Assembly: GCA_013214025.1 (NCBI GenBank)
Contig: JABSRN010000122.1
Span: 1-38,462 of the forward strand
Length of the DNA: 38,462 nucleotides
Origin: Polyangiaceae bacterium
GTDB lineage: Bacteria; Myxococcota_A; Polyangia; Polyangiales; Polyangiaceae
Direction of reading: 5' to 3'
This document shows, piece after piece, positions 16,552-25,043 of this stretch; the stretch's first letter is position 1, and each line of letters opens with the position of its first letter. Both the position numbers and the translations under genes were made by a program. The notes below the pieces were generated by a model. The model did not search any database and was not told where the DNA came from. It worked only from the letters and a program-made list of their open reading frames with translations.

Positions 16552-17751
16552 ATGGAATTTGATCTAAGCCTGGAAGAGGCAGGGTTTCGAGACGAAGTAA
16601 AAGCGTTTCTCGAAGCAGAACTTACGGAAGAGGTCCGTGGTGGCATGTTCGTGGATACCCCCGCGCGTGTCGCCTTTGTGGACAAGCTGGCGGCCAAAGG
16701 CTGGCTCGGAATGGGCTTCCCCGAGAAATACGGCGGATCCAAGAAGCCCATCGCTCTCGCTCAGTTCATCTTGAACGTAGAGTTGGAACTCGCTCACGCA
16801 CCCATCGTCGGCAAGAACGTCGGCGTGATTGCCAACACGATCTTCCACAACGGTTCGGAAGAGATGAAGGACGAGTTCCTTCCGAAGGTCTTCAAGAACG
16901 AGTGCCAGTGGGCGCTGTCCTACACCGAGCCCCAGGCGGGCACGGACTTGGCGGCTCTGCAGTGTAAATGTGAAGACAAGGGCGACCACTGGTTGGTCAA
17001 CGGAACCAAACGCTTCATTACCTCCGCGCACTTTGCGGATTATCACTGGGTTGCCGTCCGAACGGACCCGGACGCGCAGAAGCACAAGGGCGTCAGCATC
17101 ATCATCATGGATGCCGATGCCGAAGGCCTCACCTACACGCCCCAGTGGTGCGTCGGCTCTACCGGTGCTGAGCGTACCAACGAAGTATTCTACGACAATG
17201 TCAAGGTGCCGAAAAACCGACTCGTCGGTGAGATTAACAAGGGTTTCATCTACCTCATGCAGGCGCTGGACTACGAGCGTTTCGCGATCATCTCCTTTGC
17301 CGCTCGTGTGCGTCGTTTTAACAAGGTCGCCGAGTGGGTCAAAGAGGCCGAGTTTGGTGGCAAGAAGCTCTCGGACGATCCTGCCATCCGTTCCAAGTTC
17401 GCCACCTTGGCCACTCGCGTCGAGATTGGGACGATGTTGGAGAAGATGTGCATCTGTGTGGCAGCCGAGAGGGTGCCGAACACGGAAGCTGCTATGAATA
17501 AGGCCTGGGCCTCCACCATTGGTACCGAGATCGCGAACCTCGCCCTTGATGCCATGGGTCCCTACGGATATCTTTGGGACGGCTCCGAGCACGCGCCTTT
17601 GGAAGGCGAGATGGTCGACCAGTACCTGATGCACGGTCATTCCCGAGTGGCAGCCGCTGGCGTCGACACTTCAAAAACGATTATTGCGCGCCGATTGCTC
17701 GGCCTTCCGGACCCCCTGGGCAAGCCCTTCTTGCCCAACCAGGCCAAGTAA
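16552..17751 (+). CDS. Acyl-CoA dehydrogenase, subunit with catalytic glutamate
   Basis: A 399-residue acyl-CoA dehydrogenase family flavoprotein that would introduce the alpha,beta double bond into an acyl-CoA. It has the usual segments: an N-terminal helical part with GLG-like MGFPEKYGG, a middle strand domain (YTEPQAGTDL, VNGTKRFITSA, WVAVRTDP), and a helical C-terminal part. In the position used by isovaleryl-CoA dehydrogenase there is Glu242 (LDYERFAI), the likely catalytic base. It lacks the RxxFG...Q segment that normally holds the FAD pyrophosphate across the dimer. The gene is followed 31 bases later by a second acyl-CoA dehydrogenase that shows the reverse pattern, suggesting a heteromer. 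Confidence 0.9.
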   Translation: MEFDLSLEEAGFRDEVKAFLEAELTEEVRGGMFVDTPARVAFVDKLAAKGWLGMGFPEKYGGSKKPIALAQFILNVELELAHAPIVGKNVGVIANTIFHNGSEEMKDEFLPKVFKNECQWALSYTEPQAGTDLAALQCKCEDKGDHWLVNGTKRFITSAHFADYHWVAVRTDPDAQKHKGVSIIIMDADAEGLTYTPQWCVGSTGAERTNEVFYDNVKVPKNRLVGEINKGFIYLMQALDYERFAIISFAARVRRFNKVAEWVKEAEFGGKKLSDDPAIRSKFATLATRVEIGTMLEKMCICVAAERVPNTEAAMNKAWASTIGTEIANLALDAMGPYGYLWDGSEHAPLEGEMVDQYLMHGHSRVAAAGVDTSKTIIARRLLGLPDPLGKPFLPNQAK

Positions 17752-17782
17752 CCGCGAACTTTTAAGGATTAGGTAAATCATC

Positions 17783-18934
17783 ATGGACATGAAATACACA
17801 GAGGAGCAAAAGCAGCTCCAAGATCTCGCGCGTCGCTACCTAGAGAAGGAATGCACCATCGATTTCGTTCGTAACCTCGAGAAAAAAGACGAAGAAATCG
17901 GCTTCTCCAAAGAGATGTGGGCCTCCTTCGCCGAAATGGGCTGGCTGGGTCTAGCGATTCCGGAAGAGCATGACGGCATGGGCTGGGGTCTGGTTGACCA
18001 AGCCATTCTCGCTATGCAGATGGGCCGTTCGATTTGCCCGAGCCCCTATCTCTCCACGGCTGTCATTGCAGCGGAAGCCATCGTGCTCGGCGGCACCGAC
18101 GATCAAAAGTCGGAGTTGCTCGAAGAGATCATCGGCGGCGAAGCCGTCTACGCCTTCTGCTTTCAGGAGAACACCCGGGAATTTGGTCCCAAGACAGTGG
18201 CGCTTGAGGCGAAAGCCGACGGCGATAACTACGTCATCAACGGCAGCAAGATGTTCGTTGAGTTCTCCAAGGGCGCCGACAAGTTACTAGTGGTCACCCG
18301 TACCGCCGGCAAGGTGGGGGAGGAGTCCGGTCTCACCATGTTCATCATGGATTCGGACACCAAGGGCATCACCCACACTCACTTGCCCACCATGGCGCGG
18401 GATCGTCAGTACGAGGTCAAGTTCGAGAACGTGACCGTTCCGAAGTCGGCGGTGCTCGGTCCTGTCGGAGACGGCTGGACCATCCTCAATAAGGTCGTCC
18501 AGAAGGCAGCTGTGATCTTCTCGGCATACTGCGCCGGCACCGCCGAAGTCATGCACGAATACGCCCTTGAATTCTCCAAAGAGAGAGTTCAGTTCGGTCG
18601 TATCATCGGGCAGATGCAGGTCATCCAGCAGTACCTCGCCACCTGTACCATCGAAATCTACGGAGCTCGGACCATCGTGCTCTACACAGCTTGGCATATG
18701 GATCAGGGCCGCGACATGCTCGATTACGTGGCGAAGACCAAGGCCTTCACCAGTCACTGTGTCGAGCACATTTGCGACCGAGGTTCTCAAATCTTCGGCG
18801 GCATGGGCTACATCGAAGAGACCCCGACCACGCTGCACCTGCGTCGTGGCAAGCAGTACCAGCTCAGCATGGGCGGTATGGCGTACTGGGAAGACATCGT
18901 CGCCGAAAAGATGTTCGGCCCGGTCACTGCCTAG
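17783..18934 (+). CDS. Acyl-CoA dehydrogenase, subunit lacking the catalytic glutamate
   Basis: A 383-residue partner of the preceding gene. It keeps the RVQFGR segment (Arg268, with GQMQVIQQ) that contacts FAD, yet I find no Glu at either known base position: the helix position reads KAAVI rather than ER, and the C-terminal loop reads QLSMGG where the usual motif is YEG. The frame starts at ATG 17783 with AGG eleven bases upstream. Family resemblance is clear (YAFCFQENTREFG, VINGSKMFVE, GSQIFGGMGYIEETPT). Such a pair of adjacent genes resembles the alpha2beta2 acyl-CoA dehydrogenases of steroid side-chain degradation (FadE28/FadE29-type), which need both subunits. Confidence 0.89.
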   Translation: MDMKYTEEQKQLQDLARRYLEKECTIDFVRNLEKKDEEIGFSKEMWASFAEMGWLGLAIPEEHDGMGWGLVDQAILAMQMGRSICPSPYLSTAVIAAEAIVLGGTDDQKSELLEEIIGGEAVYAFCFQENTREFGPKTVALEAKADGDNYVINGSKMFVEFSKGADKLLVVTRTAGKVGEESGLTMFIMDSDTKGITHTHLPTMARDRQYEVKFENVTVPKSAVLGPVGDGWTILNKVVQKAAVIFSAYCAGTAEVMHEYALEFSKERVQFGRIIGQMQVIQQYLATCTIEIYGARTIVLYTAWHMDQGRDMLDYVAKTKAFTSHCVEHICDRGSQIFGGMGYIEETPTTLHLRRGKQYQLSMGGMAYWEDIVAEKMFGPVTA

Positions 18935-18954
18935 CATTCGCTGATAAACCCAAA

Positions 18955-18982
18955 GTCAGCGTCGCCATTCAGCGGCGCTGAC
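18955..18982 (+). terminator. Hairpin after the dehydrogenase pair
   Basis: GTCAGC-GTC-GCC pairs with GGCGCTGAC over nine base pairs with a three-base bulge, 21 bases past the stop. No T-run follows. It may attenuate transcription before the dehydratase gene. Confidence 0.35.
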
Positions 18983-19103
18983 CACGGGCGGCGTATGCAA
19001 CGCTGCCCGGCCACGGTTGTCGTTGAGCACTAGCCTCCAGAACCGCGTGCCCTAGGCGAGCCACTCGCCATTCCTGAACTAATCGAATTCCCGAAGAGGT
19101 CCC

Positions 19104-20255
19104 ATGTCCATCGCCGATCAAATTCCGTCCCACGTATCGACAGCCAACCGCAATAAGATCCTCGAGCTCGCTGAGCCGGGCCCGCTCGAGCTATCGGATG
19201 TCACGTGTTGCGAGTACTTGATTCGCCACTGGTGCGAGACCGTCGAAGACGGCAACCCTCTGTACTTGGATGAGGAATACGCCAAGAGCCAAGGCTACGA
19301 CGGCATCATTGCCCAGGCAGGTATGCTCATTTGCACACTCACGCTGCCCTACCGCTGGCCCTACGTCGAAGGCCGCAAGTCCCGCCGCCTCATGCACTTT
19401 CAGTTGAAGGAACTGCTTGAGCTGCCGGTGGGCATTCTCGCCAGCTACGAGAGCTTCTTCAAGTTGCCGGTACAGTTGGGCGACCGCCTGACCACGACGG
19501 CACGTTTGCTTTCTATCTCGGATTTCAAGCGCACGCGCCTCGGTGAGGGTTACTTCACTAAGATCCAGACGCTCTACACAAATCAGCGTGAGGAGACGGT
19601 CTGCGAGACCATCACGAACTTGTTCTCCTACGGCGGAGCCAACCAGCTCGGGAAAGAGGTGAGCGAGGAAGAGAAGAAGACCCTGGCTGCCAAGCGTGCC
19701 CAGCCCAGCACGGAAGCAGATCAGGCACCGGCAGATCCCCCGAGCCCTGAGGCGATTCGCGGTGGTTGGCACAACGGTACCGAAGAGTGCCTGGAGTCGT
19801 GGCGCACTGGTTGGAACCCGAAGCCGCCGAACAAGTTGTTCTTCGACGACGTCAAGGTCGGCGACGAACTGCCCGAGCTACTGATGCCCATTACGGTGAC
19901 CCGCTGTTCTTTTATGGCGTCGGGTAGCCGTGACTTTGCCCCGCAGCACCACAACAGCTGGTACGCGCACAACAAGAGCAAGTCCCGCGACATGTTCCTC
20001 GGTACTCACTTCAATCTGGGCATGATGTCCCGTTTCATGACGGACTGGGGTGGCCCGACCAGCACCGTGCGTCGGATCATGCTCAAGATGCGCCGTACTA
20101 TTTGCGCTGGCGAGGACATGTTCATTACGGGGCGCGTGGTGAAGAAGTTCGAAAAAGACGGCGAGTGTTGCGTCGATCTGGAGGTCGAGATCAAGACCGA
20201 TCGTGGTCCGGCTTACCAGGCCGGCGGCACTTTGGTCTTGGCGAAGCGCTCCTAG
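19104..20255 (+). CDS. Double-hotdog MaoC/FAS1-like acyl dehydratase
   Basis: A 383-residue fused enoyl-CoA hydratase-type protein. The N-terminal hotdog (residues about 30-180) has the FAS1-like dehydratase look: HWCETVEDGNPLYLDEEYA and AQAGMLICTLTLPYRW. A Pro/Ala/Glu-rich linker (about 186-220) leads to a C-terminal hotdog with SRDFAPQHHN, where Asp277 and His282 form the hydratase D-x4-H pair, followed by FLGTHFNLGMMSRFM. It would hydrate the double bond made by the dehydrogenase pair. GAAGAGG lies just before ATG 19104. Together with the three genes before it, this supports one degradative pathway, although the substrate is not shown by the sequence. Confidence 0.85.
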   Translation: MSIADQIPSHVSTANRNKILELAEPGPLELSDVTCCEYLIRHWCETVEDGNPLYLDEEYAKSQGYDGIIAQAGMLICTLTLPYRWPYVEGRKSRRLMHFQLKELLELPVGILASYESFFKLPVQLGDRLTTTARLLSISDFKRTRLGEGYFTKIQTLYTNQREETVCETITNLFSYGGANQLGKEVSEEEKKTLAAKRAQPSTEADQAPADPPSPEAIRGGWHNGTEECLESWRTGWNPKPPNKLFFDDVKVGDELPELLMPITVTRCSFMASGSRDFAPQHHNSWYAHNKSKSRDMFLGTHFNLGMMSRFMTDWGGPTSTVRRIMLKMRRTICAGEDMFITGRVVKKFEKDGECCVDLEVEIKTDRGPAYQAGGTLVLAKRS

Positions 20256-20265
20256 TTCTGGAACG

Positions 20266-21573
20266 ATGGCTCGGGTGAGAACCAGGGCCATCTACCTCCG
20301 CTTCTGCGGGAGCCTGGCTGTTGCGCTGTTCGTCATCGTCCATGGGACGACAGCGTGCCGATCGGCGAAGTCTGAGGATCCGGCGGCGGTTCCGTCGGCA
20401 GCGGTGGCGGTTCCAGTAGAGAGTGGGCGAGCGGCGCGAGCGGTGCGATCTCCACTTGAGCCGCCGTGGACCATTCTTGTCAAACGCGTTCAGGTCCCGG
20501 CGGGCAAGCTGGCGATTCAGAACAATGTTCAAGCATTAGCTCTGCCCAAAGGCTGTCGGCTAACGGAATTCGCGACTGTCCCATGGTCCTCCGAACTACA
20601 AGTTGAGGGAACCACCGGTGCGTCAACGGAGCTGCTGTTCTCCCGAGCTGCCGTGGATCGCTTAGAATATGGGATCTGGAAGACGGAACTGGGACTTGTT
20701 CTGCCGGTACCGGCAACCGCCACAGGCGGTCTCCCTCGACTTAGCTATGGTGCGGCTGATCCTTTGGTCTTGGTGCAGCGTGCCGTCGGGCAGTCGTCTG
20801 AAATCGGCCTGTGGCGCCTCGACGAAAACGTTCGCCGAGTGGGACGGGGGCAGTCGTTGGCGGGTGTCGATCTGCAATGCGGCGGCGGGCGCTGCGTATT
20901 GCTCGCGACGCGACCCGGAGTCCCGGGGCGTGGCGCGGCGGTGTTCATGCGGGACCTGGCAGCCAGGCAGTGGGGCCAAACCAGCATTGAAGCTGAGGGG
21001 GAGCCCTTTGCCGTTGTGCAGGCTGGTGGAGGGCGGCCGTGGGTGGCGATGATTGCGGAGAGCCGACTGGAGATTTGGGCTATCGGCGACAAGGCCGAAC
21101 GGAGCACCACGCTCTCCACGCCTCACGGCACTTTCGCCGTGGGGAGTCCAGGGGTCGGTCCCAGCGGCGTGCGCCGGGCCGTAGCGATCGTTCCCGAACG
21201 AGATCGGAAGGCGCCCTGCGATCCTCAGGGGTTTCCAGTTTCCGTGTTGGTGACGACCCCAGACCAAGAAGAAAAAGTATATGCCTTGACGCTGTCGGCC
21301 GCCCCGAAGGGGCTAGTGATTCGTGAGCTCACGCAAGGGAGCGTCGTCAGTTGGATCGCGCCGGAATCGTGTGAGGCCGGAGCGCCGAAGTTTGCTTACG
21401 CGCTAACCCTCGACGCTTCCGGCAAACCACGTGGGCGTCCCGCGATCTTGCAGAGGGCGAGTCGCCTGGCGCTCGCGGTGAGCGGGAGGGGGGGCAGGGC
21501 TTCCTGGTGGCTGCAACGAGAAAACAAGCTAACGCGTGTGCGCGCGGGTTGCTCAACGCCAACATCACACTGA
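20266..21573 (+). CDS. Lipoprotein of unknown function
   Basis: A 435-residue protein from ATG 20266, just 11 bases past the dehydratase stop. The N-terminus has basic residues, a hydrophobic segment (GSLAVALFVIVHG) and a lipobox-like TTAC with Cys31, so export and lipidation are likely. The rest is Gly/Val-rich with repeated short strand-turn patterns (LWRLDENVRRV, CVLLATRPG, WVAMIAESRLEIWAI), which suggests a beta-propeller-like fold, but I recognise no named family. Its place directly after the acyl-CoA cluster may only reflect read-through. Confidence 0.7.
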   Translation: MARVRTRAIYLRFCGSLAVALFVIVHGTTACRSAKSEDPAAVPSAAVAVPVESGRAARAVRSPLEPPWTILVKRVQVPAGKLAIQNNVQALALPKGCRLTEFATVPWSSELQVEGTTGASTELLFSRAAVDRLEYGIWKTELGLVLPVPATATGGLPRLSYGAADPLVLVQRAVGQSSEIGLWRLDENVRRVGRGQSLAGVDLQCGGGRCVLLATRPGVPGRGAAVFMRDLAARQWGQTSIEAEGEPFAVVQAGGGRPWVAMIAESRLEIWAIGDKAERSTTLSTPHGTFAVGSPGVGPSGVRRAVAIVPERDRKAPCDPQGFPVSVLVTTPDQEEKVYALTLSAAPKGLVIRELTQGSVVSWIAPESCEAGAPKFAYALTLDASGKPRGRPAILQRASRLALAVSGRGGRASWWLQRENKLTRVRAGCSTPTSH

Positions 21574-21595
21574 GCGGTTCTCGCCGACGGCCGGT

Positions 21596-22138
21596 CTACT
21601 CGTCGTCGTCGTTGTGGTAGCGGCCGAATTCTTGCAGGAAGGCGAACTGGGTCGGATCCTTCAGTTTGTCGGTGTAGAGGACGCCGCTTAGGTGATCGAG
21701 CTCGTGCTGCAATACCGTGGCGAAGAAACCATCGGCTTTGAGCCTCTGCCGTTCGCCGTTGATGTCGGTAAAATCAACCTGGATACCCGCTGGGCGCTCC
21801 ACATAACCCCGTAGCTCGGGCACGGAGAGACAACCTTCCCAAAATCCCGAAAGCGTCGGATCGGTAATGCTCAGTTTCGGGTTGAGCACGACCACCAAGG
21901 GCACTCCTTTTTCGACGAAATAGCGTTCATTCTCTTCGCCGACCTCGATGATGGCGAGCTGCACGCTCTCGTGTACTTGGGGCGCTGCCAAGCCAACGCC
22001 GCCGTAGTCTTCCATCGTTTGCAGCATGTCGTTGACGAGCTGCCGGGTCTCAACTGAGGTAATTTCGTCGCTCTCAAAGGCGCGAGCTGCTTGCCGCAGC
22101 ACGGGGTGACCGAGCCGGGCGACTTTTCGGATTGCCAT
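21596..22138 (-). CDS. def: Peptide deformylase
   Basis: A 180-residue enzyme that removes the formyl group from the N-terminal methionine of new proteins. All three family motifs are present: GVGLAAPQ (residues 47-54), EGCLSVP (101-107, metal-ligand Cys103) and QHELDH (144-149, metal ligands His145 and His149, catalytic Glu146). An acidic tail (YHNDDDE) ends the protein. The start ATG 22138 has AAGGA seven bases upstream; that sequence lies in one copy of a tandem duplication. It follows the IMP dehydrogenase gene by 37 bases on the same strand. Confidence 0.96.
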   Translation of the reverse strand: MAIRKVARLGHPVLRQAARAFESDEITSVETRQLVNDMLQTMEDYGGVGLAAPQVHESVQLAIIEVGEENERYFVEKGVPLVVVLNPKLSITDPTLSGFWEGCLSVPELRGYVERPAGIQVDFTDINGERQRLKADGFFATVLQHELDHLSGVLYTDKLKDPTQFAFLQEFGRYHNDDDE

Positions 22139-22142
22139 ATTG

Positions 22143-22181
22143 TGATCCTTAGGGGGTCAGCTTGATCCTAGGGGGTCAGCT
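22143..22181. repeat. 19/20-bp tandem duplication between guaB and def
   Basis: Units 22143-22162 and 22163-22181 differ by a single base insertion (CTTAGG versus CTAGG). One copy carries the TGA stop of the IMP dehydrogenase gene; the other carries the AAGGA Shine-Dalgarno of the deformylase gene. Confidence 0.92.
22146..22150 (-). promoter_or_regulatory. Shine-Dalgarno of def
   Basis: AAGGA on the minus strand, seven bases before the deformylase ATG. The paralogous copy in the duplicated unit has lost one base of it (CTAGGA). Confidence 0.7.
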
Positions 22182-23711
22182 GTCGGAAGTGGTGCCGCGT
22201 GTTTCTTTGAGAATCACGTCGTGGGCGCCGCCCTCGTGAATGCTGACGGCGGACGCGACCGTGAGACGCGCTCGTTCTTGGAGTTCGGTGATGGTGGTCG
22301 AGCCACAGTTGCACATGGTGGAGCGGGTTTTTGACAGAGTCAGACCGAGGTTGTCTTGGAGCTTGCCGGCGTAGGGCACGTAGCTGTCGACGCCTTCCTC
22401 GAACTCCAGGTTGTTGCGTTTTTTTTCGCCCTCGCCGTGGTCGTAGCGCTGCCAGTTGCGAGCGCGGTTGCTACCTTCGCCCCAGTACTCTTTGACGAAG
22501 TTGTTGTTCACCCGCAGCTTGCGACCGGGGGCCTCGTCGAAGCGAGCAAAGTATCGCCCCATCATGACGAAGTTGGCGCCCATCGCGAGGGCGACGGTGA
22601 TGTGATAATCCTGAGTGATACCGCCGTCGGAACAGATGGGCACATAGATACCGGTGCGTCGGTGGTACTCGTCCCGAGCGGCGGCCACGTCCATGAGCGC
22701 TGAGGCTTGGCCACGGCCGATGCCCTTTTGTTCGCGCGTGATGCAGATGGACCCACCGCCCACGCCGACTTTGACGAAATCGGCTCCCGCTTCCGCGAGG
22801 TACAAGAAACCTTCGGCGTCCACCACGTTGCCGGCGCCCACAAACACCTTGTCGCCGAACTTTTCCTTGATGTGGCTGAGCGCATCTTTTTGCCACTCCG
22901 AGTAGCCATCCGAAGAATCGATGCACAAGACGTCTGCACCGGCCTCAATCAGCGCTGGAACCCGCTCCGCGTAGTCTCGCGAATTGATGCCAGCCCCGGC
23001 AATCAAACGTTTCTCGGCGTCCACGTTTTCGAGCGGGTGGTCCTTGTGGTCATCGTGATCTTTGCGAAACACTAGGTGCACCAGCTTGTCGTCGTTGTCG
23101 ACGATGGGCAAACAGTTGAGGCGGTGCTCCCAGATCAGCTCGTTGGCGGTGGCTAAATCGAGCCCGGCCTTGCCGCAGTTCAGACGAGCGAAGGGGGTCA
23201 TCAACTGGCTCACGGGCGTTCGGGGACCGTGCACATCGGGGCGGTAGTCACGGTTGGTGATCATCCCCAGTAGCTTTCCGCGGGGGGAGCCGTCATCCGT
23301 GACAGCGATTGTGGAGTGACCGCTGTTCTCGGTGAGCTCGAGCACGTCGTCGAGGGTGGCGTCTGCCTTCAAGTTGGAGTCGCTGACGACAAAGCCTGCT
23401 TTGTACTTCTTGACCCGAGCCACCATGGCGGCCTGGTTCTCGATAGATTGGGAACAATAGATAAATGCGATGCCCCCCTGCCGGGCCAAGGCGATGGCGA
23501 GTTTGTCATCGCTGACGGATTGCATGAGCGCTGACGAGACGGGCGCGTTGAGCGACAAGGGCGCCAAGGCCGGATCGTTCGCGCTACCCTTGTACCGCAC
23601 GAGAGGAGTCGTCAGACTCACCCGGCTTGGGATGCACTGTTTCGTCGTGAGATTCGGGATGAGCAGGTATTCGCTGAAAGTCCTGCTCGGTTCCGGGTAA
23701 ACGAATGCCAT
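22176..23711 (-). CDS. guaB: IMP dehydrogenase
   Basis: A 511-residue enzyme of guanine nucleotide synthesis that oxidises IMP to XMP. The catalytic Cys (about residue 323) sits in [17 protein letters not shown], followed by ICSDGGI and the flap/tail [12 protein letters not shown]. Two CBS domains (about 105-215) interrupt the barrel. The sequence is of the clostridial-style type ([52 protein letters not shown]), which differs from the usual proteobacterial GuaB (GIGPGSICTTR). ATG 23711 matches that type's N-terminus; a GTG lies two codons upstream. No clear Shine-Dalgarno precedes it. It lies upstream of def on the same strand. Confidence 0.93.
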   Translation of the reverse strand: MAFVYPEPSRTFSEYLLIPNLTTKQCIPSRVSLTTPLVRYKGSANDPALAPLSLNAPVSSALMQSVSDDKLAIALARQGGIAFIYCSQSIENQAAMVARVKKYKAGFVVSDSNLKADATLDDVLELTENSGHSTIAVTDDGSPRGKLLGMITNRDYRPDVHGPRTPVSQLMTPFARLNCGKAGLDLATANELIWEHRLNCLPIVDNDDKLVHLVFRKDHDDHKDHPLENVDAEKRLIAGAGINSRDYAERVPALIEAGADVLCIDSSDGYSEWQKDALSHIKEKFGDKVFVGAGNVVDAEGFLYLAEAGADFVKVGVGGGSICITREQKGIGRGQASALMDVAAARDEYHRRTGIYVPICSDGGITQDYHITVALAMGANFVMMGRYFARFDEAPGRKLRVNNNFVKEYWGEGSNRARNWQRYDHGEGEKKRNNLEFEEGVDSYVPYAGKLQDNLGLTLSKTRSTMCNCGSTTITELQERARLTVASAVSIHEGGAHDVILKETRGTTSDS

Positions 23712-24007
23712 GCGCACACGTAATTCGAGTGCGAAAGCACGTCAAGAGCGGCCCGGAGAGGCGTGTCACCACAGCGAGATCTCGCCGAAAAACCCATGGG
23801 TGGCCTCTGATCGCGCTGGGGATCGGGGAGAAGCACAGATGAGTGTGGCGCCGACTCCGCCTATCGGCCCGCCTTCCAGCCCGACCTGAGCGCGCGGTCT
23901 GACAGCTGGCGTGGGCCCGCTCGGAGCGCTGTGACCGAGTCGTGCGGCTCTGAGCTGATCCAAAACGGATGCTCGGCCCCGGCCCTGTTCACGACTACCT
24001 TAGCGCC

Positions 24008-25000
24008 ATGTACCAGCCGCCCCTTTCGTTCTCGCCAGTTCATCGACGTTGGAGTCGGCGTCTGGCGCTTTTGTGGTGGATCTGTTGTCTCTGGTTCGCG
24101 GGCTGTACATCGCCCCCGCCTCCCGAGACTCCGACCGCGCCGGACCCCGCTGTGGGCACTCCGCCGTCCGTCCCGGCCTCGGAAAAAGAACTGCTTCATT
24201 TTTTATGGCGCGTCACCTCCGACACGACGGAAGTCTTTTTACTGGGCTCCGTGCACGTAGCACGCGCTGATCTCTACCCCCTTGATGAGGTCATTGAAAA
24301 ATCATTTGAGGCATCGGAAGTTCTCGTGACAGAAGTCCCGATGACGCCGGGCGCCGAAGAGGCGGCGGCACAGTCTTTGGTTCAGGCGGCACTGTATCCC
24401 CAGGGCGACGCGCTCCAGCAGCACATATCGGCAAAAACGTTAGAGTTACTCACGGCCCACCTGGTTCAGTCCGGTGGAAATTTGGCGGGCCTGAGTCGCT
24501 TGCGCCCGTGGTTCGTGAGCATCGCGCTAACGATGGGGGAGCTGGCACAACTCAAGTACGACCCGCGGGCGGGCATTGATCAACACTTCGTGCGGCGCGC
24601 CATGAAACTCGAAAAGGAGACCGGCGCCCTGGAGACCATCGGAGAGCAGGTGGCGATCTTCGCCAATCTGTCTGACGCGCTCCAGGAGCTGATGCTTCGC
24701 CAGACTCTCGAGGAGCTGGACGAGCTCGGACCCACCATGCAGACCGTGTTTGAGGCTTGGCTGGCGGGCAATGCGGACCTGCTCAGCGAGACGCTGATGG
24801 CCGGCATGAAACAGCCGGAGTACGCGGAGCTGCATCGCACCATGTTCCTCGAACGCAACGTTCGCATGGCCGACAAGATCGAAGCGTACTTGATGGGAAC
24901 CAAGAAACACTTCGTCGTCGTCGGCAGTGGTCACCTGATCGGTGAAGGTGGAATTGTTGATTTGCTCCAGAAGGCGGGGCACACGCCCACCCAACTCTAA
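24008..25000 (+). CDS. TraB/GumN-family lipoprotein
   Basis: A 330-residue protein from ATG 24008 (an in-frame TTG start at 23969 adds 13 residues). A Trp/Cys-rich hydrophobic segment ends in the lipobox WFAGC (Cys33), followed by a proline-rich linker. The family signature is present at both ends: LLGSVHVARADLYPL near the start of the domain and VVGSGHLIGEGGIVDLL near the end; the GxxH motifs are thought to bind a metal in the TIKI/TraB superfamily of proteases. Helical segments lie between. About 300 bases before it, up to the guaB start, hold no gene that I can support. Proteolytic function is inference from family. Confidence 0.85.
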   Translation: MYQPPLSFSPVHRRWSRRLALLWWICCLWFAGCTSPPPPETPTAPDPAVGTPPSVPASEKELLHFLWRVTSDTTEVFLLGSVHVARADLYPLDEVIEKSFEASEVLVTEVPMTPGAEEAAAQSLVQAALYPQGDALQQHISAKTLELLTAHLVQSGGNLAGLSRLRPWFVSIALTMGELAQLKYDPRAGIDQHFVRRAMKLEKETGALETIGEQVAIFANLSDALQELMLRQTLEELDELGPTMQTVFEAWLAGNADLLSETLMAGMKQPEYAELHRTMFLERNVRMADKIEAYLMGTKKHFVVVGSGHLIGEGGIVDLLQKAGHTPTQL

Positions 25001-25043
25001 GCTGTAGCCGGCGTTAGCCGAGCGCCTCTGATCTCGTCGTGCC

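Noticed and set aside
16564-17640. A 358-residue open frame antisense to the first acyl-CoA dehydrogenase
   Set aside because: It exactly shadows a well-supported gene, is made of the complementary codons and has no recognisable domain. High-GC DNA often yields such frames.
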